Shown here: piece by piece, positions 17,809 to 26,532 of the stretch
Position numbering within the stretch: position 1 is the stretch's first letter
Layout of the letters: each line of letters starts with the position of its first letter
Assembly: GCA_025449695.1 (NCBI GenBank)
Contig: JANWIW010000004.1
Location: forward strand, 1 to 37,955
DNA length: 37,955 nt
From: Minisyncoccota bacterium
Lineage (GTDB): Bacteria; Patescibacteriota; Minisyncoccia; UBA6257; 2-01-FULL-56-20
Direction: 5' to 3'
Program-made: the position numbers and the translations under genes
Notes under the pieces: model-generated
Database searches by the model: none
What the model was told of the DNA's origin: nothing
Seen by the model: the letters and a program-made list of their open reading frames with translations, nothing else

Positions 17809-17982
17809 TCACTTGGAACTCGCGGGATCAGACGGAACGGACGGCGGATCGTCTTGCCTCCCTTGTTGCTTGGCGGCTCGACGGTCCCGTCTGGCTAATC
17901 GTCGCTCTTCCCGCCGATCATCCTTTTCCAGGCGCTTGCTGGCCGTTCGCTGTTCTTTGCGCATGCCACTATGTCTGACCAT
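17809..17982 (-). CDS. 57-aa highly charged protein (Arg/Lys/Asp/Glu-rich)
   Basis: MVRHSGMRKEQRTASKRLEKDDRREERRLARRDRRAAKQQGRQDD...; AGGAGGG SD. Confidence 0.55.
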   Translation of the reverse strand: MVRHSGMRKEQRTASKRLEKDDRREERRLARRDRRAAKQQGRQDDPPSVPSDPASSK

Positions 17983-17992
17983 GGCAACCCTC

Positions 17993-18244
17993 CTATTCCT
18001 TCGGGCTGATACCGCCCATGCCGCGGAACTTGCAGTCGCAAGCAAAGCAGCGCAGGCCATCCTCGCCTAGGTTCATGATATCGCCGGTACACTTCACGCC
18101 GTCATGGGTGTGAGGACACGCCACAGAGGCGACGGAAGGCCCGGGACGTTCCGATAGACTGGGCAACGCTCCAAGCGGCGCTCGCGCCAGCTCTTCGCCC
18201 CGGCGGCTCACTTCCTGATCTCTTGTCTTCCAGTAGCCGTTCAT
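17993..18244 (-). CDS. small Cys/His-rich (putative zinc-binding) protein
   Basis: VACPHTHDGVKCTGDIMNLGEDGLRCFACDCKF; GGGAGGA SD; ATGA overlap with the upstream gene. Confidence 0.55.
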   Translation of the reverse strand: MNGYWKTRDQEVSRRGEELARAPLGALPSLSERPGPSVASVACPHTHDGVKCTGDIMNLGEDGLRCFACDCKFRGMGGISPKE

Positions 18245-18420
18245 TTTTCCTCCCGTACGACCACTTTCGATGCGCCCTCCGGCCCGATGACCTTGGCCCG
18301 GCCGTCATCGCAGTTACGACAGGGGCCGGACGGCAGCTTCAGGACGCCGCACCGGCAGGACACGCACCCACAGCCTCCTTGACGAGGGTCTATTTCAACC
18401 CTGCACTCCAAGCATCGCAT
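18241..18420 (-). CDS. small Cys-rich (putative zinc-ribbon) protein, 59 aa
   Basis: MRCLECRVEIDPRQGGCGCVSCRCGVLKLPSGPCRNCDDG; AGGAGG SD. Confidence 0.55.
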   Translation of the reverse strand: MRCLECRVEIDPRQGGCGCVSCRCGVLKLPSGPCRNCDDGRAKVIGPEGASKVVVREEK

Positions 18421-18435
18421 CGGATCCTCCTTCAC

Positions 18436-19176
18436 TTAACCGCAGCCGGTGGTCGTAAAGCATTCCGGGCAGGAATAGCAGGCCCCGCGCCGGATCATGA
18501 GCGTGCCGCAGTCGCCGCAGGGCGGTCCGTCGCCCTGAAACCGCCTGGGCGCCGTCACAACCTGTCCTGTCATAGGTGATGCCGGCAGGGCGGTCATAGC
18601 AAAACCGATCCGCCGGTCCGCGGCCACCTCGGCAGCGAAGCCTGGCGGAGATTCTGGGACAGGGAGAGCGATGGTCTTGGGCGCGGCTGCCACCGCATCC
18701 GCTGGAAGCGCCAGAGCGTCCGTCGCGGGGAGCATGGTCGCCATCATCGCCGCCTGCTCGGAACCCGGGAGCCCGAATATCTCATCGAACGCGTGCCGGC
18801 GGAACCGCCAGACCAGCCATCGGCAGAGATAATCGGTGATGGAGCTTGCCCAAGGAACATCGGGATTGCGCGTGAAGCCGAATGGCTCGTACCGGGCGCC
18901 GCCGTAAGTGCGGGCGATCTGCTCGATAGGCACGCCGTGCTGGAGCTCCCGGGAAATGGCGATGGAGAACTGGTCCACGATGCCAGAGAGGGTGGAGCCC
19001 TCCTTCGACATGACCATGAACACTTCGCCCAGGTCGCCGTTATTGGGATAGAACCCCACAATGATGTAACCCTCGTGTCCGCCCACCGAGAACTTGTGCG
19101 TCAACGCCGGCCGCTCATGGGGCAGCTTGCGTCGCGCCGGCGGAGAGATGGGACCCTGATTGCGGTCGTCGGTCAT
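18436..19176 (-). CDS. Stand-alone C-terminal (TSCPD-type) domain of a B12-dependent (NrdJ-like) ribonucleotide reductase
   Basis: RRKLPHERPALTHKFSVGGHEGYIIVGFYPNNGDLGEVFMVMSKEGSTLSGIVDQFSIAISRELQHGVPIEQI...; C-terminal CGDCGTLMIRRGACYSCPECFTTTGCG; no catalytic barrel in the window. Confidence 0.75.
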   Translation of the reverse strand: MTDDRNQGPISPPARRKLPHERPALTHKFSVGGHEGYIIVGFYPNNGDLGEVFMVMSKEGSTLSGIVDQFSIAISRELQHGVPIEQIARTYGGARYEPFGFTRNPDVPWASSITDYLCRWLVWRFRRHAFDEIFGLPGSEQAAMMATMLPATDALALPADAVAAAPKTIALPVPESPPGFAAEVAADRRIGFAMTALPASPMTGQVVTAPRRFQGDGPPCGDCGTLMIRRGACYSCPECFTTTGCG

Positions 19177-19251
19177 GGCTGACCCCTTTCTTGTGATGTC
19201 GTATTGCTATCCTAGTCATACACCGGGACCGTGGATGCGGTCAACAAAAGA

Positions 19252-19278
19252 CCGCCCCGCCTTCAAGGCGGGGCGGGT
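19252..19278 (-). terminator. Hairpin ccgccccgcctt-caa-ggcggggcgg
   Basis: Perfect inverted repeat downstream of rplS. Confidence 0.65.
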
Positions 19279-19296
19279 CCCGGAACCTTTTATTTT

Positions 19297-19605
19297 TTAT
19301 ATAGTGACGCCGAGCTTCTTTCTGACCACGCGCGCGGGCTTCGTGCGCACGAAGTAGAGCTTGGACTTGTGCAGCTTCTTCGGCGAGCTGACCACCTCAA
19401 GCTTCGTGATGTTCGGCGAGCCGATCGGGAAGATCTTCTCCACGCCGACGCCGGCAAGGGTCGTCCGGACGGTGAAGGTGGCGCCGGTCTCAGCACCGTG
19501 CTTGCGCGCGAGGACCAGGCCTTCGAAGGGCGCGGCGGTCGAGCCTTCCCAGACGCGCACGCGCGCGCCTGCCTTTATCTGTTTCAAGACTTGGGAATCT
19601 ATCAT
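19297..19605 (-). CDS. rplS: 50S ribosomal protein L19
   Basis: RVRVWEGS...FEGLVLARKHGAETGATFTVRTTLAGVGVEKIFPIGSPNITKLEVV..RRAKLYF-like C-terminus. Confidence 0.88.
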   Translation of the reverse strand: MIDSQVLKQIKAGARVRVWEGSTAAPFEGLVLARKHGAETGATFTVRTTLAGVGVEKIFPIGSPNITKLEVVSSPKKLHKSKLYFVRTKPARVVRKKLGVTI

Positions 19606-19991
19606 TTTTGGGATTGGATGATGCCTTTCAAAACGGTCGCCAGCTGGTCGATAGGGATCTGGGCCTTCACGAAGTAGTCCACTACCCCGAACCGCTTGGC
19701 CTTCTCGATGTCGCTATCCTGACCCAGATTCGAGGCCACCACCACGGGGGTGCGGCCCACCTGCGGGTCCATGGACATCTGCTCTAGGAACTCGAAGCCC
19801 GACATCTTGGGCATAACCAGGTCGAGCACGACGAGCGCGGGCTGCTGCTCCTTCAGGACCTTCATGCCCTCCTCCCCGTCGTAGGCCTGGAGCACAACGA
19901 AACCTTCCCGTTCCAGCCTCACCTTGAGGAGATTAGACAGGAACTTCTCGTCCTCCACCACGAGGACCTTCTTAGGGGTCTCATCTGCCAT
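19602..19991 (-). CDS. single-domain response regulator (CheY-like receiver)
   Basis: KKVLVVEDEKFLSNLLKVRLEREGF...ALVVLDLVMPKMSGFEFLEQM...VDYFVKA. Confidence 0.9.
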   Translation of the reverse strand: MADETPKKVLVVEDEKFLSNLLKVRLEREGFVVLQAYDGEEGMKVLKEQQPALVVLDLVMPKMSGFEFLEQMSMDPQVGRTPVVVASNLGQDSDIEKAKRFGVVDYFVKAQIPIDQLATVLKGIIQSQK

Positions 19992-20103
19992 GTCGCGGGT
20001 AGTATAGCATGCCTTGCAAAGAGCTTTTTCGCGGTCCCAATGCTTGTCCTTCGAAGCCTTGGCGAAGGAGGACGAGCCTCCTTCAAGCTTCGTAGAACCT
20101 GTA

Positions 20104-20172
20104 TCACGCATCAAGTATCAGTTGCCCACAAGTGGGCTGCTGATACCTGACTTACGATACATCGACGATTGC
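20104..20172. repeat. Long degenerate hairpin (GTATCAG words) between 16S 3' end and response regulator
   Basis: tcaagtatcagttgcccacaagtgggctgctgatacctga; stem GTATCAG CA GCCCAC TT GTGGGC AA CTGATAC. Confidence 0.75.
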
Positions 20173-20280
20173 CTGATTCAATCAGACAAAGTTTAATTGA
20201 TCCACGCACAGCTTCCGCTACGCGTGCCTTGTTACGACTTAGCCCATGTCACCGAGCTCGGGCTGACCCCCCACGGAAAC

Positions 20281-20353
20281 GAGAATCTGGAATCTAGTAG
20301 CTGGAATCTAGTATTCCTACCAGATTCAAGATTCAAGATTCAAGATTCCAATC
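20281..20353. repeat. Hairpin repeat copy 3, inside 16S helix 44/V9
   Basis: gagaatctggaatctagtagctggaatctag ... ccagattcaagattcaagattcaagattccaatctc. Confidence 0.85.
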
Positions 20354-20400
20354 TCGGTGGGAGGCTTTACCCGCTCCCGGCTCCCTTGGCTTGACGGGCG

Positions 20401-21283
20401 ATTATCTTCCCTAAAACAGGGAATGGATGTTCCCACCGCACGGACGGATTTCCCGTATGCGGCGAGCTCAATGCATCTGCTGCTTCAGTTGCAGCAATCT
20501 TTCCAAGCCTTCCGGAGTTAGATGTTGGCCTTTCTCGATAGCTTCGAGCAAGCCGCAGAAGATCCGGAAATCCTTCAGCTTTGAAGGGAACCGAAGGTGA
20601 TTTTTCATGAAGAAAGGAATGATTATTTTCAGGAGATCGCGTCGGTTGAAAACCTCGTATCGGTAACAATCTTGATGGTTTCGCCGACTATCTCTCTGGA
20701 AATACACTTCCCCGCATCTGAAATACTCCCTCAAATCTTCCAGTATCTCTTTATCTTTCTCGACAAGCTTGACATAGAACCTAGGTTCTACTCGCGCTCG
20801 CCGAATATATTCCGTGCTTGAGGTCGGGCTGCGAATAAAAGCAGTAAAACTGCCTTCGCCGTCAACCAAACCGACTATATAATCTGCTGTCAACATTGAG
20901 TGAGTGCCTTCCTCTGGCAGTGTGCCAAAGTACTATGACTCAGCTGACTTCTGGTGCTGCGTCAGTTTTAACTATATTATCCTCCAAAGCCGCGTTCCAA
21001 AACGAGGCTTGGGGATAAACAGACACCAGATCTCCATAGGTCAGTTACAAGGCTTTTCCTTGCATCCCGGCGCGGTTCCTTTTTTGATCTTCGCCATGCT
21101 CACCGCCTATCCATGGCTCGATCTCCGCTCCACGCTATCGTGGCATGCCGGGCTGCGGTTTGCGTCCGGATCCTCCACCGCAATTCTCACGAATTGCGGC
21201 TATCCTTCCGCTACGCTCCAGTAGACGCACTGAAGGGGCTGATTTTAACAGCCTAGTCTTGCAACCTGCTACGCGCTTTTATT
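20401..21283 (-). mobile_element. Intron in 16S rRNA at about E. coli position 1399/1400 (class not determined)
   Basis: Antisense gacgggcg | 883 nt | gtgagtacaggactcgagaacg interrupts the universal gacgggcggtgtgtaca block; contains a LAGLIDADG ORF. Confidence 0.88.
20468..20896 (-). CDS. LAGLIDADG homing endonuclease encoded in the 16S intron
   Basis: MLTADYIVGLVDGEGSFTAFIRS...VEPRFYVKLVEKDKEILEDLREYF. Confidence 0.88.
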   Translation of the reverse strand: MLTADYIVGLVDGEGSFTAFIRSPTSSTEYIRRARVEPRFYVKLVEKDKEILEDLREYFRCGEVYFQRDSRRNHQDCYRYEVFNRRDLLKIIIPFFMKNHLRFPSKLKDFRIFCGLLEAIEKGQHLTPEGLERLLQLKQQMH

Positions 21284-21533
21284 GTGAGTACAGGACTCGA
21301 GAACGTATTCACCGTGGTATAGCTGACCCACGATTACTAGCAATTCCAGCTTCATGGGGGCGAGTTGCAGCCCCCAATCCGAACTAGGACGCGGTTTAAG
21401 GGATTAGCTCCACCTTTCGGTTTGGCAGCCCATTGTCCGCGCCATTGTAACATGAGTGTAGCCCCGGGCATCAGAGGGCCATGCTGATTTGACGTCATCC
21501 CCTCCTTCCTCCCAGCCTGAAGGGCGCGAATAC

Positions 21534-21610
21534 AAGAATCTGGTATCTAGAATCTGGAATCTGGTAGGAACGTGTCCTTGCTAGATTCTAGATTCAAGAT
21601 TCTAGATTCT
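21534..21610. repeat. Hairpin repeat copy 4, inside 16S helix 40 (V7)
   Basis: agaatctggtatctagaatctggaatctgg ... gctagattctagattcaagattctagattct. Confidence 0.85.
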
Positions 21611-21703
21611 GCTCCCGCTCTTTAGGCTGGGCAGTCCTCCGTGACACTTGTAACACGGAGCAGGGGTTGCGCTCGTTACCCCAATTAAGGGAACGCCTCA
21701 CGG

Positions 21704-21735
<32 letters not shown>

Positions 21736-21862
21736 CTTGGGGTCCCTTGCGGGAAAGGCAATGTTTCCATCGCCGGTCTCCAAGCATTTCAAGCCCGGGT
21801 GAGGTTCTTCGTTCATCGTCGAATTAAACCTCATGTTCCACTGCTTGTGCGAGTCCCCGTCT

Positions 21863-21894
<32 letters not shown>

Positions 21895-22522
21895 TCCCAG
21901 GCGGCCTGCTTAACGCGTTAGCTCCGCCACTCCGAGGGTCGATACTCGAAACAGCAAGCAGGCATCGTTTAGGGCGTGGACTACAAGGGTATCTAATCCT
22001 TTTTGATCCCCACGCTTTCGTGTTTCAGAGTCAGGTACGCGCCAGCGAGTTGCCTTCGCCTTTGGTGTTCCCCACGATATCAACGGATTTCACCCCTACA
22101 CCGTGAGTTCCATGCACCTCTCACCTCCTCCAGTCCGATCGTATCTCCGGCACTTCCACCGTTAGGCAGTGGGCTTTAACCAGAGACGCATCGGACCTCC
22201 TACACGCGCTTTACGCCCAATAAATCCGGATAACGCTTGTGGTCTACGTATTACCGCTGGTGCTGGCACGTAGTTACCAACCACTTTCCGCTAGGTGATC
22301 ACCGAAGTTTCTGCCTAGCTACCGCAGTTTACGACCCGAAGGCCTTCATCCTGCACGCGGCGTCGCTCGATCAGACTTTCGTCCATTGTCGAATATTCTC
22401 GACTGCTGCCTCCCGTAGGAGTACGAGCCGTGTCTCAGTCTCGTCGTTGGGGGTCAGGCTCTCACCTCCCCTACCGGTCATAGCCTTGGTAAGCCGTTAC
22501 CTTACCAACTAGCTGATCGGAC

Positions 22523-22819
22523 CTAAGCCGATCTCAGAGTGCCAGCCTCACTTTTGACCTTCTGCAGTAAGCTTCTGTGGATTCTTTTCATGAGCTCGTG
22601 CTTTGAGCTGCCATGATGCTTAAGTCTCGATTCACGCTTTCGCGCATCACTCTCATTGCGATACGCTTCAGCGTAAACCAATTTCCATTCTCCGGAACTA
22701 CGCCGAGTTGACGGGTTCAGGTTCCGTTTATGAGAATCGAGACGCTTCGCTAAATCCTTCGTGAAACCAATGTAGATTTTGTGATTAACCGAGTGTTGGA
22801 TGATGTAGACCACATACAT
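22523..22819 (-). CDS. GIY-YIG nuclease ORF inside 16S V2 insertion
   Basis: MYVVYIIQHSVNHKIYIGFTKDLAKRLDSHKRNLNPSTRRSSGEWKLVYAEAYRNESDARKRESRLKHHGSSKHELMKR. Confidence 0.85.
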   Translation of the reverse strand: MYVVYIIQHSVNHKIYIGFTKDLAKRLDSHKRNLNPSTRRSSGEWKLVYAEAYRNESDARKRESRLKHHGSSKHELMKRIHRSLLQKVKSEAGTLRSA

Positions 22820-22856
22820 TTCATCATCGTAGCACAAGGTCAAAAGTGAAGCTGGC
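22541..22856 (-). mobile_element. Long-stem insertion in 16S h10/V2 carrying the GIY-YIG ORF
   Basis: gccagcctcacttttgacctt (22541-22561) and aaggtcaaaagtgaagctggc (22836-22856): 21-bp stem with one mismatch (G.U in RNA). Confidence 0.75.
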
Positions 22857-23345
22857 TTTACCGGTGAAGGACCATCGGGTATTACCCCGCCTTTCGGCGG
22901 ACTATTCCCGGCTCTGAGGTACGTACTAGGGTGTTACTAACTCGTTCGCCGCTAAACTATCCAATCCGCATTCTTGATGTAATCGCAAATCCTTCAAAGA
23001 TAGTTCCGCTCGACTTGCATGCCTTATCCACGCCGCCAGCGTTCATCCTGGACCAGGATCAAATCCTCTAATATAAATCTGTTCCGCCGAAGCGGGTCAC
23101 AGCTCCTTAAGCCTGCCGAAGCTCCTGCAAAGCAGGAAGCCGGGAAGACCGGGAACCATGCAGATAGTGCGCACTTTTTAGTTTAATTCCAAACCGTGCA
23201 CGAAAAAATGAATGCATTGGGACAGCGAAAAAACTCTCTTTCGCATATGCGTAATTTCATAACTGCTCCACCTCGGCACGGCCGGTAAATGGAACCTGTT
23301 TTTCAAAGAAAGCCGCTTCCTCCGTAAGGAGAAAAGCGCTTGTCT

Positions 23346-23373
23346 ATTATAGAGGGGAAAGGAATTATGTCAA
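23346..23373 (-). promoter_or_regulatory. Promoter of the 16S transcript: TTGACA-N16-TATAAT
   Basis: Reverse strand ttgacataattcctttcccctctataat, about 270 nt upstream of the mature 5' end. Confidence 0.75.
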
Positions 23374-23463
23374 TTCCCGCGGACCGGCCCTGGTTTCCGG
23401 CCTGAAATGCGCAGTCCCACGGGGTGAGCCGTGGGACTTTGCATTGTTGCGTCGTTCGTTCAC

Positions 23464-24177
23464 TCAATCAGACACGGAGCACCGGCAGTCCCGATCGGGC
23501 ATTGTTCCATCGGCGCATAGGTTGGCCGGTGCGACGTAGCCGGGCGCGACCTCGACCATCTCGTGGCACTTGCCGACATTCCGAGGCGTCATGATGAGCG
23601 TGGCACGCTGAATCGCCGGGCGGCGCATGGATGCCGCGATCTGCGCGGTACGCTGAATGCCGAACTGCCGGACCGCTTGGGCGGCCGCCTGGATCGACAT
23701 GGCCTGCAGGGGATCGTCGCTCGAGGCGGACACGTCATCCGGACGGACCGTGACGAGGGCGGCGAAGCTGCCGTCGGAACTGCGCAGGTTGACTTTCAAG
23801 CCGCTCTGCACGCTCTCGCCCGCAGGAGCAACCGTACCCTGCATGACGGGCGCCTCCTCCGCGGCCGGATCGAAGCGCGCGCCCGCGACGAGCAGCACCA
23901 TGTTCAGCGCCGTCTTCATCGTCTCCGCTTCCGGGGCGGCGCCGCTCATTTCAATCCCGCGAACGACTACGCCGTCCATGATCGGGAGTTCGTCCTCTTC
24001 GATGTAGCCGGCGCTCGTGAGATCGAGAGCGGGCCCGATCGGGAGAACCGGCTTCTCGACGCAGATTTCCACGGGAGTGCGCGACAGGACACCGACCGGC
24101 TCGGTCGGGTCGCTCGCGTACGCGAGCACGGATGGAAGGGTAATGCACAACACAAGAATGAGAATTCGGGAACGCAT
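23464..24177 (-). CDS. hypothetical secreted protein (signal peptide)
   Basis: MRSRILILVLCITLPSVLAYASDPTEP...; AGGAGG SD; promoter TTGACT-N17-TGTAAT at 24305-24333. Confidence 0.65.
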   Translation of the reverse strand: MRSRILILVLCITLPSVLAYASDPTEPVGVLSRTPVEICVEKPVLPIGPALDLTSAGYIEEDELPIMDGVVVRGIEMSGAAPEAETMKTALNMVLLVAGARFDPAAEEAPVMQGTVAPAGESVQSGLKVNLRSSDGSFAALVTVRPDDVSASSDDPLQAMSIQAAAQAVRQFGIQRTAQIAASMRRPAIQRATLIMTPRNVGKCHEMVEVAPGYVAPANLCADGTMPDRDCRCSVSD

Positions 24178-24426
24178 GCGATTTGCCTCCTTCTTTTGAG
24201 GCCTCGAAGCCGCGACGCGCGGCTCTGAGGACTTTTGTGGTCCCGCGCCAAAGGCAAATGCCTCTCGCGCGGGACCACAAACATTATCAAATTGCGTGGA
24301 TTACATTACACATCACATTTTATTAAAAGTCAATTGCACTGCCCCTGAAACAGACGCGCCCCGGCACCTTCCGTAAAACGGCAGGTCCGGGGCTCATCAT
24401 TTTTGCGCGCCTCTGAACGCAAGCAT

Positions 24427-25197
24427 TCAGGACGGCGGGGCGGCCGCGCGCGCCGGAAAAGGCGCGGATGGTCGCGTGACGGAGACGGCGGCGGGACGCA
24501 CCATGGGGATCTCGATGATGCGATCACAGGTGACCGCTGCGGCTGCGGCGCCACTCTCGGCCCTTCTGCAGATCGCGAGTCCCCTCTCTTCCTGCACCAC
24601 GCGCAAACTGGCGCCGTGATACACGTTGAGGGACCGGCGGAAGGTACGCAGGCGCAGGAGTGCCAGGGCAACTTCGAGCGGAGCCGCTTGTGCCGCGTCG
24701 TTGCCGCGGAGCGGATCGCCGAAGCGGACATCCATCGCGATCATGAGGCGACGATTCCCAGAAAGCGGCATGACTGATTTCTTCGCGTCGCCATCCAGTC
24801 GGATGCCCATCATGCTCGCTTGCGCCTCGACCGAGTACGCCTCGAACGGGACGGCGAAGACGAAGCTCAGCGCATCCTCCGTGCTCGATGGCAGGCCGCC
24901 AATCGGGAAAAGCATTCCCGCGGGGGCCGCAGGCGGCAGCTCACGAAGCGCCAACTGCCGCTGGACGATGCGGCGCATGCTGGCATAGAAGCTCACGGCA
25001 TCGGGGCCTTCAGTGGGCACGATGCGCATGGCCACGAGCCATTCCCATTGTGCATCAAACTCCGCTTCCCACTGCTGGCGCCCGAGGACGCCTTCTCCCG
25101 CCGCAACCTGCGCGGCGATGCGCTCGCCCGGTACGCCCATGAGGCGGGCGTTTACCATGGTCCTATATACGATGTCTGTCGTCATCATCTCTTTCAC
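24427..25197 (-). CDS. hypothetical protein (weak resemblance to DUF5701-type proteins)
   Basis: MKEMMTTDIVYRTMVNARLMGVPGERIAAQ...; GAGGTGAAAGAG before ATG. Confidence 0.6.
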   Translation of the reverse strand: MKEMMTTDIVYRTMVNARLMGVPGERIAAQVAAGEGVLGRQQWEAEFDAQWEWLVAMRIVPTEGPDAVSFYASMRRIVQRQLALRELPPAAPAGMLFPIGGLPSSTEDALSFVFAVPFEAYSVEAQASMMGIRLDGDAKKSVMPLSGNRRLMIAMDVRFGDPLRGNDAAQAAPLEVALALLRLRTFRRSLNVYHGASLRVVQEERGLAICRRAESGAAAAAVTCDRIIEIPMVRPAAVSVTRPSAPFPARAAAPPS

Positions 25198-25331
25198 CTC
25201 GATCGTTTGAAATTGGGGCCTCGTTCTATCAATAGTTAAGCACAGTCCGGACCGGGGTCAAACTCATGAAAAGTCGCAGGGCGCCCCGGATGAGGCGCCC
25301 TATCGATCATTGGGTTCTACTTCTTCACTCG

Positions 25332-26249
25332 CTACAGGAGGACCTTGTCGATCGCGGTGAGGGCGCGGGCGTACTGGCCGGTCCAGCAGCGTTCCAGCGC
25401 GTCCCTTTCGGCCGACTCGGGAAACTCGCTCCGCCACGGCCCTTCGCAGATCTGCATCGCCTTGCCCTGGCTCGCATGCCAGAGAAAGCCTGACGGTCCC
25501 GGCTCGTCGTTGAACGAGACGCGCCAGTCCTTGCCGGCCATCTCATTGGGACGCATCCAAACCATGAGGCCATTCCTGGTGTCGACCGTATAGCGCCAGC
25601 CGTCACTCACGACGACTACCACCTTGCCGGTGGGATACGGGTCATACTTCAGCATGGCCACGGTCTCGCGCCCCGTCTCGATCTTCCAAACGACGCGGTT
25701 GGCGAGGTCCTGATTCTGCCGGATGGCGAGAGCGGTGCCGGAGACGGCTGGCTGGATGACAGCCCGAACGGTTGGCGCGGACGGATGGGGCGCCGGAACT
25801 GCGGTGCCCGGCGCGGGCCGCGGGGCCAGGAGCAGGCCGAGGACGAAGCCCGCGAGGAGCGTGTAGAACCCGGTCATGATGAGCGCTGCCCAGCTCGGGC
25901 CGCGGCGGCGGGCCGATGCGTCCGGCACATTCACGTTGATGGTGGACGTGTCGGCGATGAAGGTAACCTCGGGCGCCCCGTTCCGGACGTTCACCGTGGT
26001 AACCTCCGCGCTCTCTGAGGCGTTCACGTCAGCCATGAGCTGCGATTCCACCGTCTGCACATTCACCAGGATGTGGTGGTGGCAGGGCGGCCGCGACGCG
26101 GCGAGGGTGAGCTCGGTCAAGGTAAGAGGCGCGCCTGGCCTGCGCCGCGCGAGAGGCTCCAGATCCGGGCGCCTGGGGCTTCCCCCATATATCGCGCGCG
26201 AAGAGCGTCCTATCCTGCCGCGATTGCGGGGGGTGTCAACTTTACGCAT
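25332..26249 (-). CDS. hypothetical single-TM membrane protein
   Basis: MRKVDTPRNRGRIG...PSWAALIMTGFYTLLAGFVLGLLLAPRPAPG...; GGAGGGA SD. Confidence 0.6.
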   Translation of the reverse strand: MRKVDTPRNRGRIGRSSRAIYGGSPRRPDLEPLARRRPGAPLTLTELTLAASRPPCHHHILVNVQTVESQLMADVNASESAEVTTVNVRNGAPEVTFIADTSTINVNVPDASARRRGPSWAALIMTGFYTLLAGFVLGLLLAPRPAPGTAVPAPHPSAPTVRAVIQPAVSGTALAIRQNQDLANRVVWKIETGRETVAMLKYDPYPTGKVVVVVSDGWRYTVDTRNGLMVWMRPNEMAGKDWRVSFNDEPGPSGFLWHASQGKAMQICEGPWRSEFPESAERDALERCWTGQYARALTAIDKVLL

Positions 26250-26371
26250 GGATATTCCCTCCTTCAGTTGCGTCGTTGCGATCAATGGTTTCTGCGAGCC
26301 AAGGCTCGTGCCGATGGCTCCTGTTCTTTCCCATATTCTCGAATCAAGACTGCGATTCGAACGTGAATTTT

Positions 26372-26400
26372 ATTATGCATATTAACATATGAAGCGTCAA
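26372..26400 (-). promoter_or_regulatory. Promoter TTGACG-N17-CATAAT upstream of 26249 gene
   Basis: Reverse-strand hexamers with 17-nt spacer. Confidence 0.6.
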
Positions 26401-26451
26401 TGAAAGCGGCGCGTGCCGATGCTTTTTATAAATAGCCTGTGTTGAAATGAG

Positions 26452-26511
26452 AAGAGGCGCACATGTAGTGCGCCTTCTTCATTCGCCACCGGCCTCCGCC
26501 GATGGGCTTGC
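26452..26511 (-). repeat. 3' double-hairpin module, copy A
   Basis: agaggcgcacatgtagtgcgcctt...gccaccggcctccgccgatgggctt. Confidence 0.75.
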
Positions 26512-26532
26512 TGTCGTTGCTCTCGCAGGATG

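Noticed and set aside
12637-21610. CRISPR-like reading of the GAATCTGGAATCT repeats
   Set aside because: They are dispersed inverted hairpins, not direct repeats with unique spacers.
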